A stretch of DNA of 64,000 nt from Ruegeria spongiae (lineage in GTDB: Bacteria > Pseudomonadota > Alphaproteobacteria > Rhodobacterales > Rhodobacteraceae), in the NCBI RefSeq assembly GCF_023502395.1, contig NZ_JAMFMB010000009.1, positions 62,001-126,000 on the forward strand, given 5' to 3'. Below the pieces are notes generated by a model. That model made no database searches and had not been told where the DNA came from. It saw nothing but the letters and a program-made list of their open reading frames with translations. This document shows positions 35,977-49,700 of the stretch, piece by piece. Made by a program: the position numbers and the translations under genes. Position 1 is the stretch's first letter. Each line of letters starts with the position of its first letter.

Positions 35977-36402
35977 ATGGCCAAGAAGCTTGCTGGTACA
36001 ATGAAGCTGCAGGTTCCTGCAGGTCAAGCGAACCCCTCGCCGCCGGTTGGTCCGGCGCTGGGTCAGCGCGGCATCAACATCATGGAATTCTGCAAGGCGT
36101 TCAACGCCAAGACAGCAGACATGGAGCCCGGTGCGCCGTGCCCGACCGTGATCAGCTACTATCAGGACAAGTCCTTTACCATGGACATCAAGACGCCGCC
36201 CGCGTCTTACTACCTGAAGAAGGCCGCCAAGCTGAAATCGGGTGCCAACAACCCGAGCCGCGAGATCGTGGGCTCTGTCACCTCCAAGCAGGTGCGCGAG
36301 ATTGCCGAAGCGAAAATGAAGGATCTGAACGCCAACGACATCGAAGGCGCAATGCAGATCATCCTGGGCTCCGCCCGCTCCATGGGCATCGAGGTGAAGT
36401 AA
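35977..36402 (+). CDS. rplK: 50S ribosomal protein L11
   Basis: A 141-residue L11. The N-terminal [20 protein letters not shown] and [18 protein letters not shown] are near-universal, and the C-terminal RNA-binding domain holds [17 protein letters not shown]11 organises the GTPase-associated centre of 23S rRNA. It is followed after one base by rplA. GAAAGGA is the ribosome-binding site. Confidence 0.97.
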   Translation: MAKKLAGTMKLQVPAGQANPSPPVGPALGQRGINIMEFCKAFNAKTADMEPGAPCPTVISYYQDKSFTMDIKTPPASYYLKKAAKLKSGANNPSREIVGSVTSKQVREIAEAKMKDLNANDIEGAMQIILGSARSMGIEVK

Positions 36403-36403
36403 G

Positions 36404-37102
36404 ATGGCAAAGCTCGGAAAACGCACCCGCGCCGCGCGCGAAGCAGTCGCTGGCAAGGCCAACCTGTCGGTCGAAGAAGCCGTTGCTCTGGTCAAGGCCA
36501 ACGCAACCTCGAAGTTCGACGAAACCGTCGAGATCGCTCTGAACCTGGGCGTTGACACCCGCCACGCGGACCAGATGGTGCGCGGCGTTGTCGGCCTGCC
36601 CAACGGCACCGGCAAAGCCATGCGCGTTGCCGTGTTCGCCCGTGGCCCCAAGGCCGAAGAGGCACAGGCCGCAGGCGCGGATATCGTTGGCGCAGAGGAC
36701 CTGATGGAAACCATCCAGGGCGGCACCATCGAATTCGATCGCTGCATTGCAACCCCGGACATGATGCCCGTCGTGGGTCGTCTGGGCAAGGTTCTGGGCC
36801 CCCGCAACCTGATGCCGAACCCCAAGGTCGGCACCGTGACCATGGACGTGAAAGCGGCCGTGGAAGCAGCCAAGGGCGGTGAAGTTCAGTTCAAGGCGGA
36901 AAAAGGCGGCGTTGTGCATGCCGGTGTCGGCAAGGCGTCCTTCGACGAAGGCAAGCTGGTCGAAAACGTCCGCGCGTTCATCTCGGCTGTGGCCAAGGCC
37001 AAGCCGGCGGGCGCCAAGGGCACATACATGAAGAAGATTGCGCTGAGCTCGACCATGGGCCCCGGCGTGACCCTCGACGTGGCCAGCGCCTCGGGCGAAT
37101 AA
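36404..37102 (+). CDS. rplA: 50S ribosomal protein L1
   Basis: A 232-residue L1, recognised by [40 protein letters not shown] and [13 protein letters not shown]1 forms the mobile L1 stalk and in many bacteria represses its own L11-L1 mRNA. It begins one base after rplK and is followed by a strong terminator, so rplKA is its own unit here. Confidence 0.97.
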   Translation: MAKLGKRTRAAREAVAGKANLSVEEAVALVKANATSKFDETVEIALNLGVDTRHADQMVRGVVGLPNGTGKAMRVAVFARGPKAEEAQAAGADIVGAEDLMETIQGGTIEFDRCIATPDMMPVVGRLGKVLGPRNLMPNPKVGTVTMDVKAAVEAAKGGEVQFKAEKGGVVHAGVGKASFDEGKLVENVRAFISAVAKAKPAGAKGTYMKKIALSSTMGPGVTLDVASASGE

Positions 37103-37129
37103 GCCCAGACCCTCAGGTCAAGAAACAGT

Positions 37130-37164
37130 CCCCGGAGCGCCGCACGCGCTCCGGGGATTTTTTT
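37130..37164 (+). terminator. Rho-independent terminator after rplA
   Basis: CCCCGGAGCGC (37130-37140) pairs with GCGCTCCGGGG (37146-37156), five-base loop, followed by ATTTTTTT. It can also serve the convergent phosphotransferase gene. Confidence 0.92.
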
Positions 37165-37196
37165 GTGCGCCAGCGTGGCGCGCTTGCCCGTCCGGG

Positions 37197-38174
37197 TCAG
37201 TCCAGGGTGACGGGCTCGATAAGGGCCCGTCGCAGCCTGTGCCGGAGATGCCTGGACTTTTGCACCTCGAATTCGGTCGGAGTGTACTCTTCGCCGGAAA
37301 CCTCCAGCCAATCTTTCAGCAATCTCCCCCGGATGCAGAAATCCAGTATGTCCATGTCGATCGGATGCCGGTATCGGCGAAAGAACATTTCCTTGTTTTT
37401 TCTAAGGATACCGCTGCGGTCCAGATCCTGCCCGGTATCGTCTCGGAACACATCCGCCTTCAGGAAATCGACGATGTCATAGATTGCCGGTTTCTCGATC
37501 ACTTCGGTGAAATCCAGACCCAGGGCCGCGCCCTGACCAAGGATCAGGTTCAACCCGTGAAAATCGCCATGCGAAAAGGTGCGTAGAACGGGCTTGCCGC
37601 GCAACCGCCCGGCATCGGCACGCATGATGTTCATCATCACCCGGTAGTCCTCCGCGATTTCGGGCCGGGCGGTTTTAGCCAGTTCCCGGATGCTTTCCAT
37701 CATCCATTGCGGCCAGAAGGGCATCTGCGTGGGGGCGCGAAACCCGTGCAGGTCATGCAGCCAGGAACCGGCCCGGCGATAGACCTGCGCGACCTTGCCG
37801 TCATCGGGGGAGTCATAAATCAGATCGACCGCCGTGGGCCGGTCGATGAACACGGTGACGAAAAAGGCGTTCCCTGGCGAGTAATACACCGGGCGCACGA
37901 CCTGCGAGGTCTTATTGTCCTGAAAAAATGTGTGCAGTTCCTGCAGGACACCAAATTCCGCTTTCAGCCGCCCGGTCAGGGGTGACTCGGTGTCGACTTT
38001 CAGGGCGTAGGATCCCTCTGCAGTGCTGATCCGCAAGACGAGACGCGTCTGGGGAAAATTGCTTGAGCGATAGATGCAGTCAAAGGCCGGGGCGGCGCCA
38101 CCAAGGCAAGCCTGTGCGAATTCGTCCACATAGGCCGATGCAAGTTGCGTTTCATGGTGGGACAGGGTCAGCAT
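37197..38174 (-). CDS. Aminoglycoside-phosphotransferase-fold kinase, substrate unknown
   Basis: A 325-residue APH/choline-kinase-like protein. The catalytic loop H202-GDFH-GLN209 is intact and followed by LDF near residue 220 for the second magnesium ligand. The N-terminal lobe contains YALKV with the ATP-contact lysine. Such kinases act on small molecules such as choline, homoserine, sugars or hydroxylated side chains; the sequence does not say which. The ATG at 38174 places the kinase lobe correctly. It lies on the opposite strand to the surrounding ribosomal operons. Confidence 0.8.
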   Translation of the reverse strand: MLTLSHHETQLASAYVDEFAQACLGGAAPAFDCIYRSSNFPQTRLVLRISTAEGSYALKVDTESPLTGRLKAEFGVLQELHTFFQDNKTSQVVRPVYYSPGNAFFVTVFIDRPTAVDLIYDSPDDGKVAQVYRRAGSWLHDLHGFRAPTQMPFWPQWMMESIRELAKTARPEIAEDYRVMMNIMRADAGRLRGKPVLRTFSHGDFHGLNLILGQGAALGLDFTEVIEKPAIYDIVDFLKADVFRDDTGQDLDRSGILRKNKEMFFRRYRHPIDMDILDFCIRGRLLKDWLEVSGEEYTPTEFEVQKSRHLRHRLRRALIEPVTLD

Positions 38175-38385
38175 TTGTGATCCGTGGTGCCGCTGCGGGT
38201 CAGGAAGGGCGGGCCGCTGACCGAGCCGCCAGCGCACGGGCAAATGGACAGGACGGCATGCATCATGTCAACGCCATCCCAAGGGGCGGTTGTTGCCTAA
38301 ATTGCGCCTGACGGGTTTCGGTCACTTCCGAAGCGGTGCAGGGTGAGCGCAGACATGCATCGCGAGCCGACCATCGGAGGACCAC

Positions 38386-39228
38386 ATGAGCAAAGATACC
38401 CATCTGGCAGAGGTGCGTTCCTTTTACGACAGCCACCCGATCAGCCTGCCGCAAATCCTTGAAAAACTGAAGCGGGACGGCGCGGATTTGGACGCGCTGA
38501 CCGAAGATACGCTTCAGGCCTATGATCAGGACCACTATGGGGGAGTAGCGGCAAATGATGCTCTGGCCGAGCTGGCGGGCATCACGGACAGCGATCATGT
38601 GCTGGATATCTGCTGCGGGTTGGGCGGGCCGGCGCGGTATCTTGCCCAGAATTATGGCTGCCGGGTGAGCGGAGTCGATCTGACCGCCAGCCGGATCGAG
38701 GGCGCGAAACGGCTGACACAGATGACAGGGCAGGCGGATCGCGTGGCATTCCATTGCGCCGACGCGATGAATACACCTTTTGCGGATGACGAATTCGATG
38801 TGGCCATCAGTCAGGAAGCATTCTGCCATATCCCCGACAAGGATCAGGTCCTGCGCGAGAGTGCGCGTGTGCTCAAATCAGGCGGCAGGCTGGCATTCAC
38901 CGATATCGTCGCCACCGACACGACCACAGGCGAGGGTCGCAGGCGGTTGGAAAGGGAATTGGCCTTTTCGGGTCTATGCACGATCCCCGATTATCGCCAG
39001 CGGCTTGAACGGGCCGGTTTCACGGTGCGGCAGGCGGATTATCTGGGTGAAATCTGGCGCGATATCCTGATCGAGCGCCTTGCGATGTACCGCAGCCTTA
39101 AGGACCAGACGGTAGAGCGTTTCGGTCTGGCGCATTTTGAAAGCTGGGACAGCGCCTATGCTTTCTTTGTCGGACAGTACGAAACCGGCGGTTTGAGCGG
39201 CGTGCGGCTGCTGGCCGAACGGCTCTGA
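38386..39228 (+). CDS. SAM-dependent class I methyltransferase
   Basis: A 280-residue methyltransferase. Motif I is VLDICCGLGGPARYLAQ (residues 72-88), with the acidic loop VSGVDLTASRIEGAKRL, then CADAMNTPFADDEFDVAIS and VLKSGGRLAFTDIV. This pattern resembles sarcosine/dimethylglycine and other small-amine methyltransferases of the UbiE/glycine-betaine type, but the substrate cannot be fixed. CGGAGGACC precedes the ATG, a good ribosome-binding site. It lies alone between the kinase and an acyl-CoA ligase. Confidence 0.82.
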   Translation: MSKDTHLAEVRSFYDSHPISLPQILEKLKRDGADLDALTEDTLQAYDQDHYGGVAANDALAELAGITDSDHVLDICCGLGGPARYLAQNYGCRVSGVDLTASRIEGAKRLTQMTGQADRVAFHCADAMNTPFADDEFDVAISQEAFCHIPDKDQVLRESARVLKSGGRLAFTDIVATDTTTGEGRRRLERELAFSGLCTIPDYRQRLERAGFTVRQADYLGEIWRDILIERLAMYRSLKDQTVERFGLAHFESWDSAYAFFVGQYETGGLSGVRLLAERL

Positions 39229-39376
39229 TCACCAGGATTTCTGCCGGTGGCTTTCGGCTCGCCTGTCTTATGGGCGCGTAGGGCCGACGCCCTGCCGGGT
39301 GCTTGGTGTGATGGCGCATTGTCTGTAGAGTGAAACCCAAACGTTTTTTTTAGTGATTTTTTGAGAGGGGTTACAG

Positions 39377-41074
39377 ATGCAGAAACCTTGGGAAAAATAC
39401 CATTCACCAGAGGCGCTGACCTTCGATAAGACCAATATTGGCAACCAGACCCTTGCGCAGATGTGCAGGGAGGCCAGCCGAACCTATGGCGATCGCCCGG
39501 CGTTGACGACGATGCTTCCGACCGGAGCGCAGACGACAATCACCTATGCCGAATTGGACGCGCTTTCGGATCAGTTCGCCGGGTATCTGCGCGAAGACAT
39601 TGGTCTTGCGGCTGGTGAAACCGTTGCGCTCATGTCCCCCAACTGCATCGGCTTTTGCGTGGCCTCGATGGGTATCGCAAAAGCCGGCTGCATCAACACC
39701 AATGTCAATCCGCTCTATACCGCGCAGGAGCTTGAGCACCAGTTGACCGACGGCAATGCCAAGGCGCTGGTGATCGTTGATCTGTTCGGCGACAAGGTTG
39801 ATCAGGTGGTTGGCCACACCAATGTCAAACATGTCGTCACGCTGTCGCTGGTCGATTTCTTTCCGATGCTCAAAAAGGCGTTTCTGGGCTTTGTCCTCAA
39901 GCGGGTGCGCAAGGTGGTCCCGGACATTTCGACGCCGCATGTCAGGATGTCCGATGCGCTGGCCCGGGGCCGGAAATCCATCGCGGGCAAGGATGTCGCG
40001 GCCTATGCGAAGCAGGTCAAGCCGAGCGATACGGCCCTGCTGCAATACACCAGCGGAACAACCGGGCGCAGCAAGGGGGCCGAGTTGTCGCATAGCGGCG
40101 TATTGCTGAATGCGCATCAGGGTTATCTGATGGTTGAAGACGAAGTGAAAGACGGTGCCGAAACCGCATTGATCGCATTGCCGCTTTACCACATCACAGC
40201 TTATGTGCTGATCTTCATCCTGGGAATGAAGCTTGGAAGTCATGCCGTTCTGGCACCCAGCCCGCGCCCGCCCTCGAACCTGAAAGCCGCGTTTGAGAAA
40301 TACACCATAACCTGGTTCACCGGCGTCAACACGCTGTTTGCTGCATTGCTGGCGGAACCGTGGTTTGACCGGAGAATGTTTGAAAATCTCCGGTTCTGTG
40401 GCTCTGGCGGGGCGGCGCAGCAAACCGGCGTGGCACTCAAGTGGCAGGAAAGGACCGGCATCGGAATCAATCAGGGGTATGGAATGACCGAGATCTCAGG
40501 GGTGCTTACGCTGAACCCGCCCTCGGACAATCGCTTTGGCAAGGTCGGTATTCCGGTGCCTGGGGCCGAAATCCGCATTGTGGATGATGATGGCTATGAA
40601 GTTCCGCTTGGCGCGCCCGGCGAGGTCATTGCGCGCAGTCCGACCTTGATGAAAGGCTATGTGAACCGGCCTGACGCAACCGAGGAGGCACTCCGTGACG
40701 GGTGGCTCTATACCGGTGACATCGGCGTGATGGACGCAGATGGGTTCCTTGAAATTGTTGACCGCAAAAAGGACATGATCCTTGTATCCGGGTTCAACGT
40801 GTCACCCGGTGAGATCGAAGATGTGATCTCGACGGTGCCCGGCGTAATTCAGGTGGGTGTGATCGGCATCCCGGACGACAAAACCGGCGAAACACCGGTC
40901 GCTTTTGTCGTATGTGTGGATGAGGGCCCGACCGAGGATGCGATACTGGGGGCCTGCCGCGAGGTACTGACCAATTACAAGATCCCCAGACAGGTTCGTT
41001 TTGTCGATGCGGTTCCGGTCACGCTGACCGGCAAGGTGCTGCGACGGCAACTGCGAGAGGACTATCTGAACTAG
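39377..41074 (+). CDS. AMP-forming acyl-CoA synthetase (FadD-like)
   Basis: A 565-residue ANL-superfamily ligase. The P-loop is LQYTSGTTGRSKGAELSH, followed by NQGYGMTEISG, GWLYTGDIGVMDADGFLEI, and DRKKDMILVSGFNVSPGEIE; the catalytic lysine near the C-terminus is in VTLTGKVLRR. It activates carboxylic acids, most likely long-chain fatty acids judging by similarity to FadD, through an acyl-AMP. GAGAGGGG lies before the ATG. It ends 45 bases before the rplJ promoter. Confidence 0.87.
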   Translation: MQKPWEKYHSPEALTFDKTNIGNQTLAQMCREASRTYGDRPALTTMLPTGAQTTITYAELDALSDQFAGYLREDIGLAAGETVALMSPNCIGFCVASMGIAKAGCINTNVNPLYTAQELEHQLTDGNAKALVIVDLFGDKVDQVVGHTNVKHVVTLSLVDFFPMLKKAFLGFVLKRVRKVVPDISTPHVRMSDALARGRKSIAGKDVAAYAKQVKPSDTALLQYTSGTTGRSKGAELSHSGVLLNAHQGYLMVEDEVKDGAETALIALPLYHITAYVLIFILGMKLGSHAVLAPSPRPPSNLKAAFEKYTITWFTGVNTLFAALLAEPWFDRRMFENLRFCGSGGAAQQTGVALKWQERTGIGINQGYGMTEISGVLTLNPPSDNRFGKVGIPVPGAEIRIVDDDGYEVPLGAPGEVIARSPTLMKGYVNRPDATEEALRDGWLYTGDIGVMDADGFLEIVDRKKDMILVSGFNVSPGEIEDVISTVPGVIQVGVIGIPDDKTGETPVAFVVCVDEGPTEDAILGACREVLTNYKIPRQVRFVDAVPVTLTGKVLRRQLREDYLN

Positions 41075-41119
41075 CCCGCGCACCCTGCGCCAAAACCCGC
41101 GGATCGGTCACTTTACCTC

Positions 41120-41148
41120 TTGGAAACCCCGTCGCTGGGGGCTAAGTA
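41120..41148 (+). promoter_or_regulatory. Sigma-70-type promoter for rplJL-rpoBC
   Basis: TTGGAA (41120-41125), 17 bases, TAAGTA (41143-41148). A start near 41155 would give a leader of about 230 nt before rplJ, opening directly with a strong hairpin. Confidence 0.6.
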
Positions 41149-41157
41149 GAGCTGCGG

Positions 41158-41189
41158 AATAAAGCGTGCGATTCGTCGTGCGCTTTATT
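41158..41189 (+). promoter_or_regulatory. 14-pair UUCG hairpin at the start of the rplJ leader
   Basis: AATAAAGCGTGCGA, loop TTCG, TCGTGCGCTTTATT (41158-41189) forms a 14-pair stem with a stable UUCG tetraloop, followed by TTGTTTCG. Lying about three bases after the inferred start, it could protect the 5' end or act as an attenuator. Alternatively it terminates the acyl-CoA ligase transcript. The rest of the 312-base gap (41075-41386) holds no gene and is the likely L10-binding leader. Confidence 0.6.
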
Positions 41190-41386
41190 TTGTTTCGTCC
41201 AAGACGGTGGGTGGCCCCGCATGGGGTCTTAATTTCCTGCCTGAGACGGGTAAAGACAAATGAGATCGAGGGCGTGACCTTCGGGCGAATTTTGGCTCAA
41301 CCCCGTAACAACGGACCTGAACGCCGGGGTCTTGGCCGCGGCAAATATGAGCCGGGATGTCTGACATCCCTAACTTGGAGAGAACT

Positions 41387-41905
41387 GTGGATAGAGCCCA
41401 GAAAGAGAAAGTGGTCGAGGAACTCGGCCAGATCTTCGAAAGCTCTGGCGTCGTTGTGGTTGCCCACTACGTCGGTCTGACAGTTGCTGAAATGCAGGAT
41501 CTGCGCGCGCGTGCACGCGAAGCGGGTGGATCTGTGCGTGTTGCCAAAAACAGGCTCGCCAAAATCGCCCTTGAGGGTAAGCCGTGTGAAAGCATCGCTG
41601 ACCTGCTGACAGGGATGACCGTTCTGACCTATTCCGAGGACCCCGTGGCAGCAGCCAAGGTGGCCGAGGACTTCGCCAAGGAGAACAAGAAGTTCGCAAT
41701 CCTTGGCGGTTCGATGGGTGAGAATGCTCTGGACCGTGCCGGCGTCGAAGCCGTGTCGAAAATGCCTTCGCGCGAGGAGCTTATTGCTACCATCGCGGGC
41801 ATGATCGGCGCACCTGCTTCGAACATCGCTGGCGCAATTGGCGCACCTGCAAGCAACATCGCAAGCATCCTTTCGACCATCGAAGAGAAGGCGGAAGCTG
41901 CGTAA
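41387..41905 (+). CDS. rplJ: 50S ribosomal protein L10
   Basis: A 172-residue L10. The N-terminus [20 protein letters not shown] and the [15 protein letters not shown]-binding segment are typical; L10 anchors L7/L12 dimers to the stalk. The start is GTG at 41387 with TTGGAGAGA upstream; an in-frame ATG at 41357 would add ten unusual residues. The C-terminal part carries an 11-residue tandem repeat ([11 protein letters not shown] then [11 protein letters not shown]). The L10-L12 complex probably represses this transcript through the leader. Confidence 0.96.
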   Translation: MDRAQKEKVVEELGQIFESSGVVVVAHYVGLTVAEMQDLRARAREAGGSVRVAKNRLAKIALEGKPCESIADLLTGMTVLTYSEDPVAAAKVAEDFAKENKKFAILGGSMGENALDRAGVEAVSKMPSREELIATIAGMIGAPASNIAGAIGAPASNIASILSTIEEKAEAA

Positions 41906-41985
41906 GCGGTTGGCACTGAATGACCCGCGTAGGGTGAACACCCTGACGTTGGAACACACACTGTAAAACGGAAAGAGCTGATACA

Positions 41986-42360
41986 ATGGCTGATCTGAAA
42001 GCACTCGCAGAAAGCATCGTGGGCCTGACCCTGCTGGAAGCACAAGAACTGAAAACCATCCTCAAGGACGAGTACGGCATCGAGCCCGCAGCAGGCGGCG
42101 CAGTTGTCATGGCTGGCCCTGCTGACGCCGGTGGCGCAGCCGAGGAAGAGAAGACCGAATTCGACGTCGTTCTGAAGAACGCCGGCGCTTCGAAAATCAA
42201 CGTGATCAAAGAAGTCCGCGCCCTGACCGGTCTTGGCCTGAAAGAAGCCAAGGAACTGGTCGAAGCCGGTGGCAAGATCAAAGAAGCTGTGTCGAAAGAC
42301 GAAGCGGAAGAAGTCAAAGGCAAGTTGGAAGCAGCTGGCGCCGAAGTCGAAGTGGCCTAA
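41986..42360 (+). CDS. rplL: 50S ribosomal protein L7/L12
   Basis: A 124-residue L7/L12. The N-terminal dimerisation segment contains [18 protein letters not shown], followed by an Ala/Gly-rich hinge and the C-terminal factor-binding domain with [20 protein letters not shown]. It recruits translational GTPases to the ribosome. It starts 80 bases after rplJ, with GGAAAGAG upstream. Strong hairpins follow before rpoB. Confidence 0.97.
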   Translation: MADLKALAESIVGLTLLEAQELKTILKDEYGIEPAAGGAVVMAGPADAGGAAEEEKTEFDVVLKNAGASKINVIKEVRALTGLGLKEAKELVEAGGKIKEAVSKDEAEEVKGKLEAAGAEVEVA

Positions 42361-42399
42361 GCCCCTCGGCAGGTACATCGCTGATGTGCCGCAAAATTT

Positions 42400-42479
42400 G
42401 GCTGGGCCCGGAGAAATCCGGGTCCAGCCGAACCTGTCTTAGAAAGGGCTTTGGCCGCCAAAGCGTTTTCTAAGGCAGG
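42400..42479 (+). promoter_or_regulatory. Structured rplL-rpoB intercistronic region, likely RNase processing/attenuation site
   Basis: Stem 1 pairs GGCTGGGCCCGGA (42400-42412) with TCCGGGTCCAGCC across a GAAA tetraloop, 13 pairs. Stem 2 runs from 42433 to 42479, its CCTGTCTTAGAAA pairing with the matching 3' arm, then CTTT with AAAG further in, close to 20 pairs with one mismatch. Enteric bacteria have an RNase III site and attenuator at this place; the same role here is inferred. The 249-base gap has no gene. Confidence 0.6.
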
Positions 42480-42609
42480 GTTTCGGATCGGGAGGCCGCC
42501 ACTCGGGACGGTGGCCATGAATTGATCCGGACCTGCTGTCTCGTAGGGGCAAGCTGCCGGGGCCCGACGGCAGTCTTGACCGCTGAGAACCTGAAAGGTG
42601 ACATCTGAC

Positions 42610-46743
<4,134 letters not shown>

Positions 46744-46792
46744 GGGCGGCATCGCCCCACACTCATCCCATCCCAATTTGTAAGGACGCAAA

Positions 46793-49700
46793 ATGAACCA
46801 GGAACTGACGAACAACCCGTTCAACCCGCTGACGCCGCAAAAGGTCTTTGATGAAATCAAAGTCTCTCTGGCCAGCCCCGAGCGGGTCCTCTCTTGGTCT
46901 TTCGGTGAGATCAAGAAACCCGAAACCATCAACTACCGTACGTTCAAGCCCGAGCGTGACGGTCTGTTCTGCGCGCGTATCTTTGGCCCGATCAAAGACT
47001 ACGAATGCCTCTGCGGCAAATATAAGCGCATGAAATATCGCGGCGTTGTCTGCGAGAAATGCGGTGTGGAAGTCACCCTGCAAAAGGTCCGCCGCGAGCG
47101 GATGGGCCATATCGAACTGGCCGCACCTGTTGCGCATATCTGGTTCCTGAAGTCGCTGCCCTCGCGCATCGGTCTGATGCTGGACATGACGCTGCGCGAT
47201 CTGGAGCGGGTTCTGTACTTCGAGAACTACGTTGTGATCGAACCTGGTCTGACCGACCTGTCCTACGGCCAGATGCTGACCGAAGAAGAGTTTATGGACG
47301 CGCAGGATGCCTTTGGCATGGACGCGTTCACAGCCAATATCGGCGCCGAAGCCATCCGCGAGATGCTGGCTCAGATCGATCTGGAAGCCGAAGCCGAGCA
47401 GCTGCGCGCTGATCTGGCCGAAGCCACCGGTGAGCTGAAGCCCAAGAAGATCATCAAGCGTCTGAAAGTGGTCGAAAGCTTCCTTGAATCGGGCAACCGC
47501 CCGGAGTGGATGGTTTTGACCGTGATCCCGGTCATTCCGCCGGAACTGCGCCCGCTGGTGCCGCTGGATGGGGGCCGCTTTGCGACGTCCGATCTGAACG
47601 ATCTCTATCGTCGTGTGATCAACCGGAACAACCGTCTGAAGCGTCTGATCGAACTGCGCGCACCGGACATCATCGTCCGCAACGAAAAGCGGATGCTGCA
47701 GGAATCGGTGGATGCTCTGTTCGACAACGGCCGCCGTGGCCGCGTGATCACCGGCGCCAACAAGCGTCCGCTGAAATCGCTCAGCGACATGCTGAAAGGC
47801 AAGCAGGGTCGCTTCCGTCAGAACCTTCTGGGTAAGCGGGTCGACTTCTCGGGTCGTTCGGTCATTGTGACCGGTCCAGAACTGAGGCTGCATCAATGTG
47901 GCCTGCCCAAGAAGATGGCGCTGGAACTGTTCAAGCCGTTCATCTACTCGCGGCTCGAGGCCAAGGGGCTGTCTTCGACCGTGAAACAGGCGAAGAAACT
48001 GGTCGAGAAAGAGCGTCCCGAAGTGTGGGATATCCTCGACGAGGTGATCCGCGAACACCCCGTGATGCTGAACCGTGCGCCGACGCTGCACCGTCTTGGC
48101 ATTCAGGCATTTGAGCCGGTTCTGATCGAAGGCAAGGCGATCCAGCTGCACCCGCTGGTTTGTTCCGCTTTCAACGCCGACTTCGACGGTGACCAGATGG
48201 CCGTGCACGTCCCGCTGAGCCTTGAGGCCCAGCTGGAAGCGCGCGTTCTGATGATGTCGACCAACAACGTTCTGTCGCCTGCAAACGGCGCGCCGATCAT
48301 CGTTCCGTCGCAGGACATGATTCTGGGCCTTTATTATGTGACCCTGGAACGCGAAGGCATGCCGGGCGAAGGCAAGGTGTTCGGCTCGATCGACGAGGTT
48401 CAGCACGCGCTGGACGCAGGTGAAGTGCATCTGCACACCAAGATCACCGCGCGGATCACCCAGATCGACGAAAATGGCCTGGAAGTGCAACAGCGCTTTG
48501 AAACCACGCCGGGCCGGGTCCGTCTGGGCGCGCTGCTGCCGCTGAACGCCAAGGCACCCTTTGAGCTGGTCAACCGTTTGCTGCGCAAGAAAGAAGTGCA
48601 GCAGGTCATCGACACCGTCTACCGCTATTGCGGTCAGAAGGAGTCGGTCATCTTCTGCGACCAGATCATGACTATGGGCTTCCGTGAGGCGTTCAAGGCG
48701 GGCATCTCGTTCGGCAAGGACGACATGGTGATCCCCGATGACAAATGGCCTATTGTCGAAGACACCCGCACCCAGGTGAAGGACTTCGAACAACAGTACA
48801 TGGACGGCCTGATCACTCAGGGCGAAAAGTACAACAAGGTTGTCGATGCCTGGTCCAAGTGTAACGACCGTGTCACCGATGCGATGATGGGCACGATCTC
48901 GTCCTCGGATCGTGACGAGAACGGCGCCGAGCAGGAACCGAACTCGGTCTACATGATGGCCCACTCCGGTGCCCGTGGCTCGGTCACGCAGATGAAGCAG
49001 CTGGGCGGGATGCGCGGGCTGATGGCGAAGCCGAATGGCGACATCATCGAAACGCCGATCATCTCGAACTTCAAGGAAGGTCTGACCGTTCTTGAATACT
49101 TCAACTCGACCCACGGTGCGCGGAAAGGTCTGTCCGATACCGCTCTGAAGACGGCGAACTCGGGCTATCTGACCCGTCGTCTGGTGGACGTGGCGCAGGA
49201 CTGCATCGTGCGGGCGCATGAATGCGGCACCGACCGTGCCATCACGGCCGAAGCTGCGGTCAATGACGGTGAAGTTGTGTCCTCGCTGGCGGACCGTATT
49301 CTGGGCCGTGTGGCTGCCGATGACATCCTCAAGCCCGGCACCACTGAGGTGCTGATCGCTGCGGGTCAGTTGATCGACGAACGCATGGCGGATTCGGTTG
49401 ATGAGGCCGGTGTTGTCAGCGCGCGCATCCGCTCGCCGCTGACCTGTGAGGCCGAAGAGGGCGTCTGCGCCATGTGCTATGGCCGCGACCTTGCGCGCGG
49501 TACCATGGTCAACACCGGTGAGGCCGTCGGCATCATCGCGGCGCAGTCGATCGGTGAACCCGGCACTCAGCTGACGATGCGGACCTTCCACATCGGCGGC
49601 GTTGCCCAGGGTGGCCAGCAATCCTTCCAGGAGGCAGGTCAGGACGGTGTCATCGTCTTCGAAAACCCGCAGATTTTGAAAAACTCAGCAGGTGAGAACC

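Noticed and set aside
46763-49621. A 952-codon open frame antisense to rpoC
   Set aside because: Same explanation: a high-GC shadow of a conserved gene with no recognisable domain.
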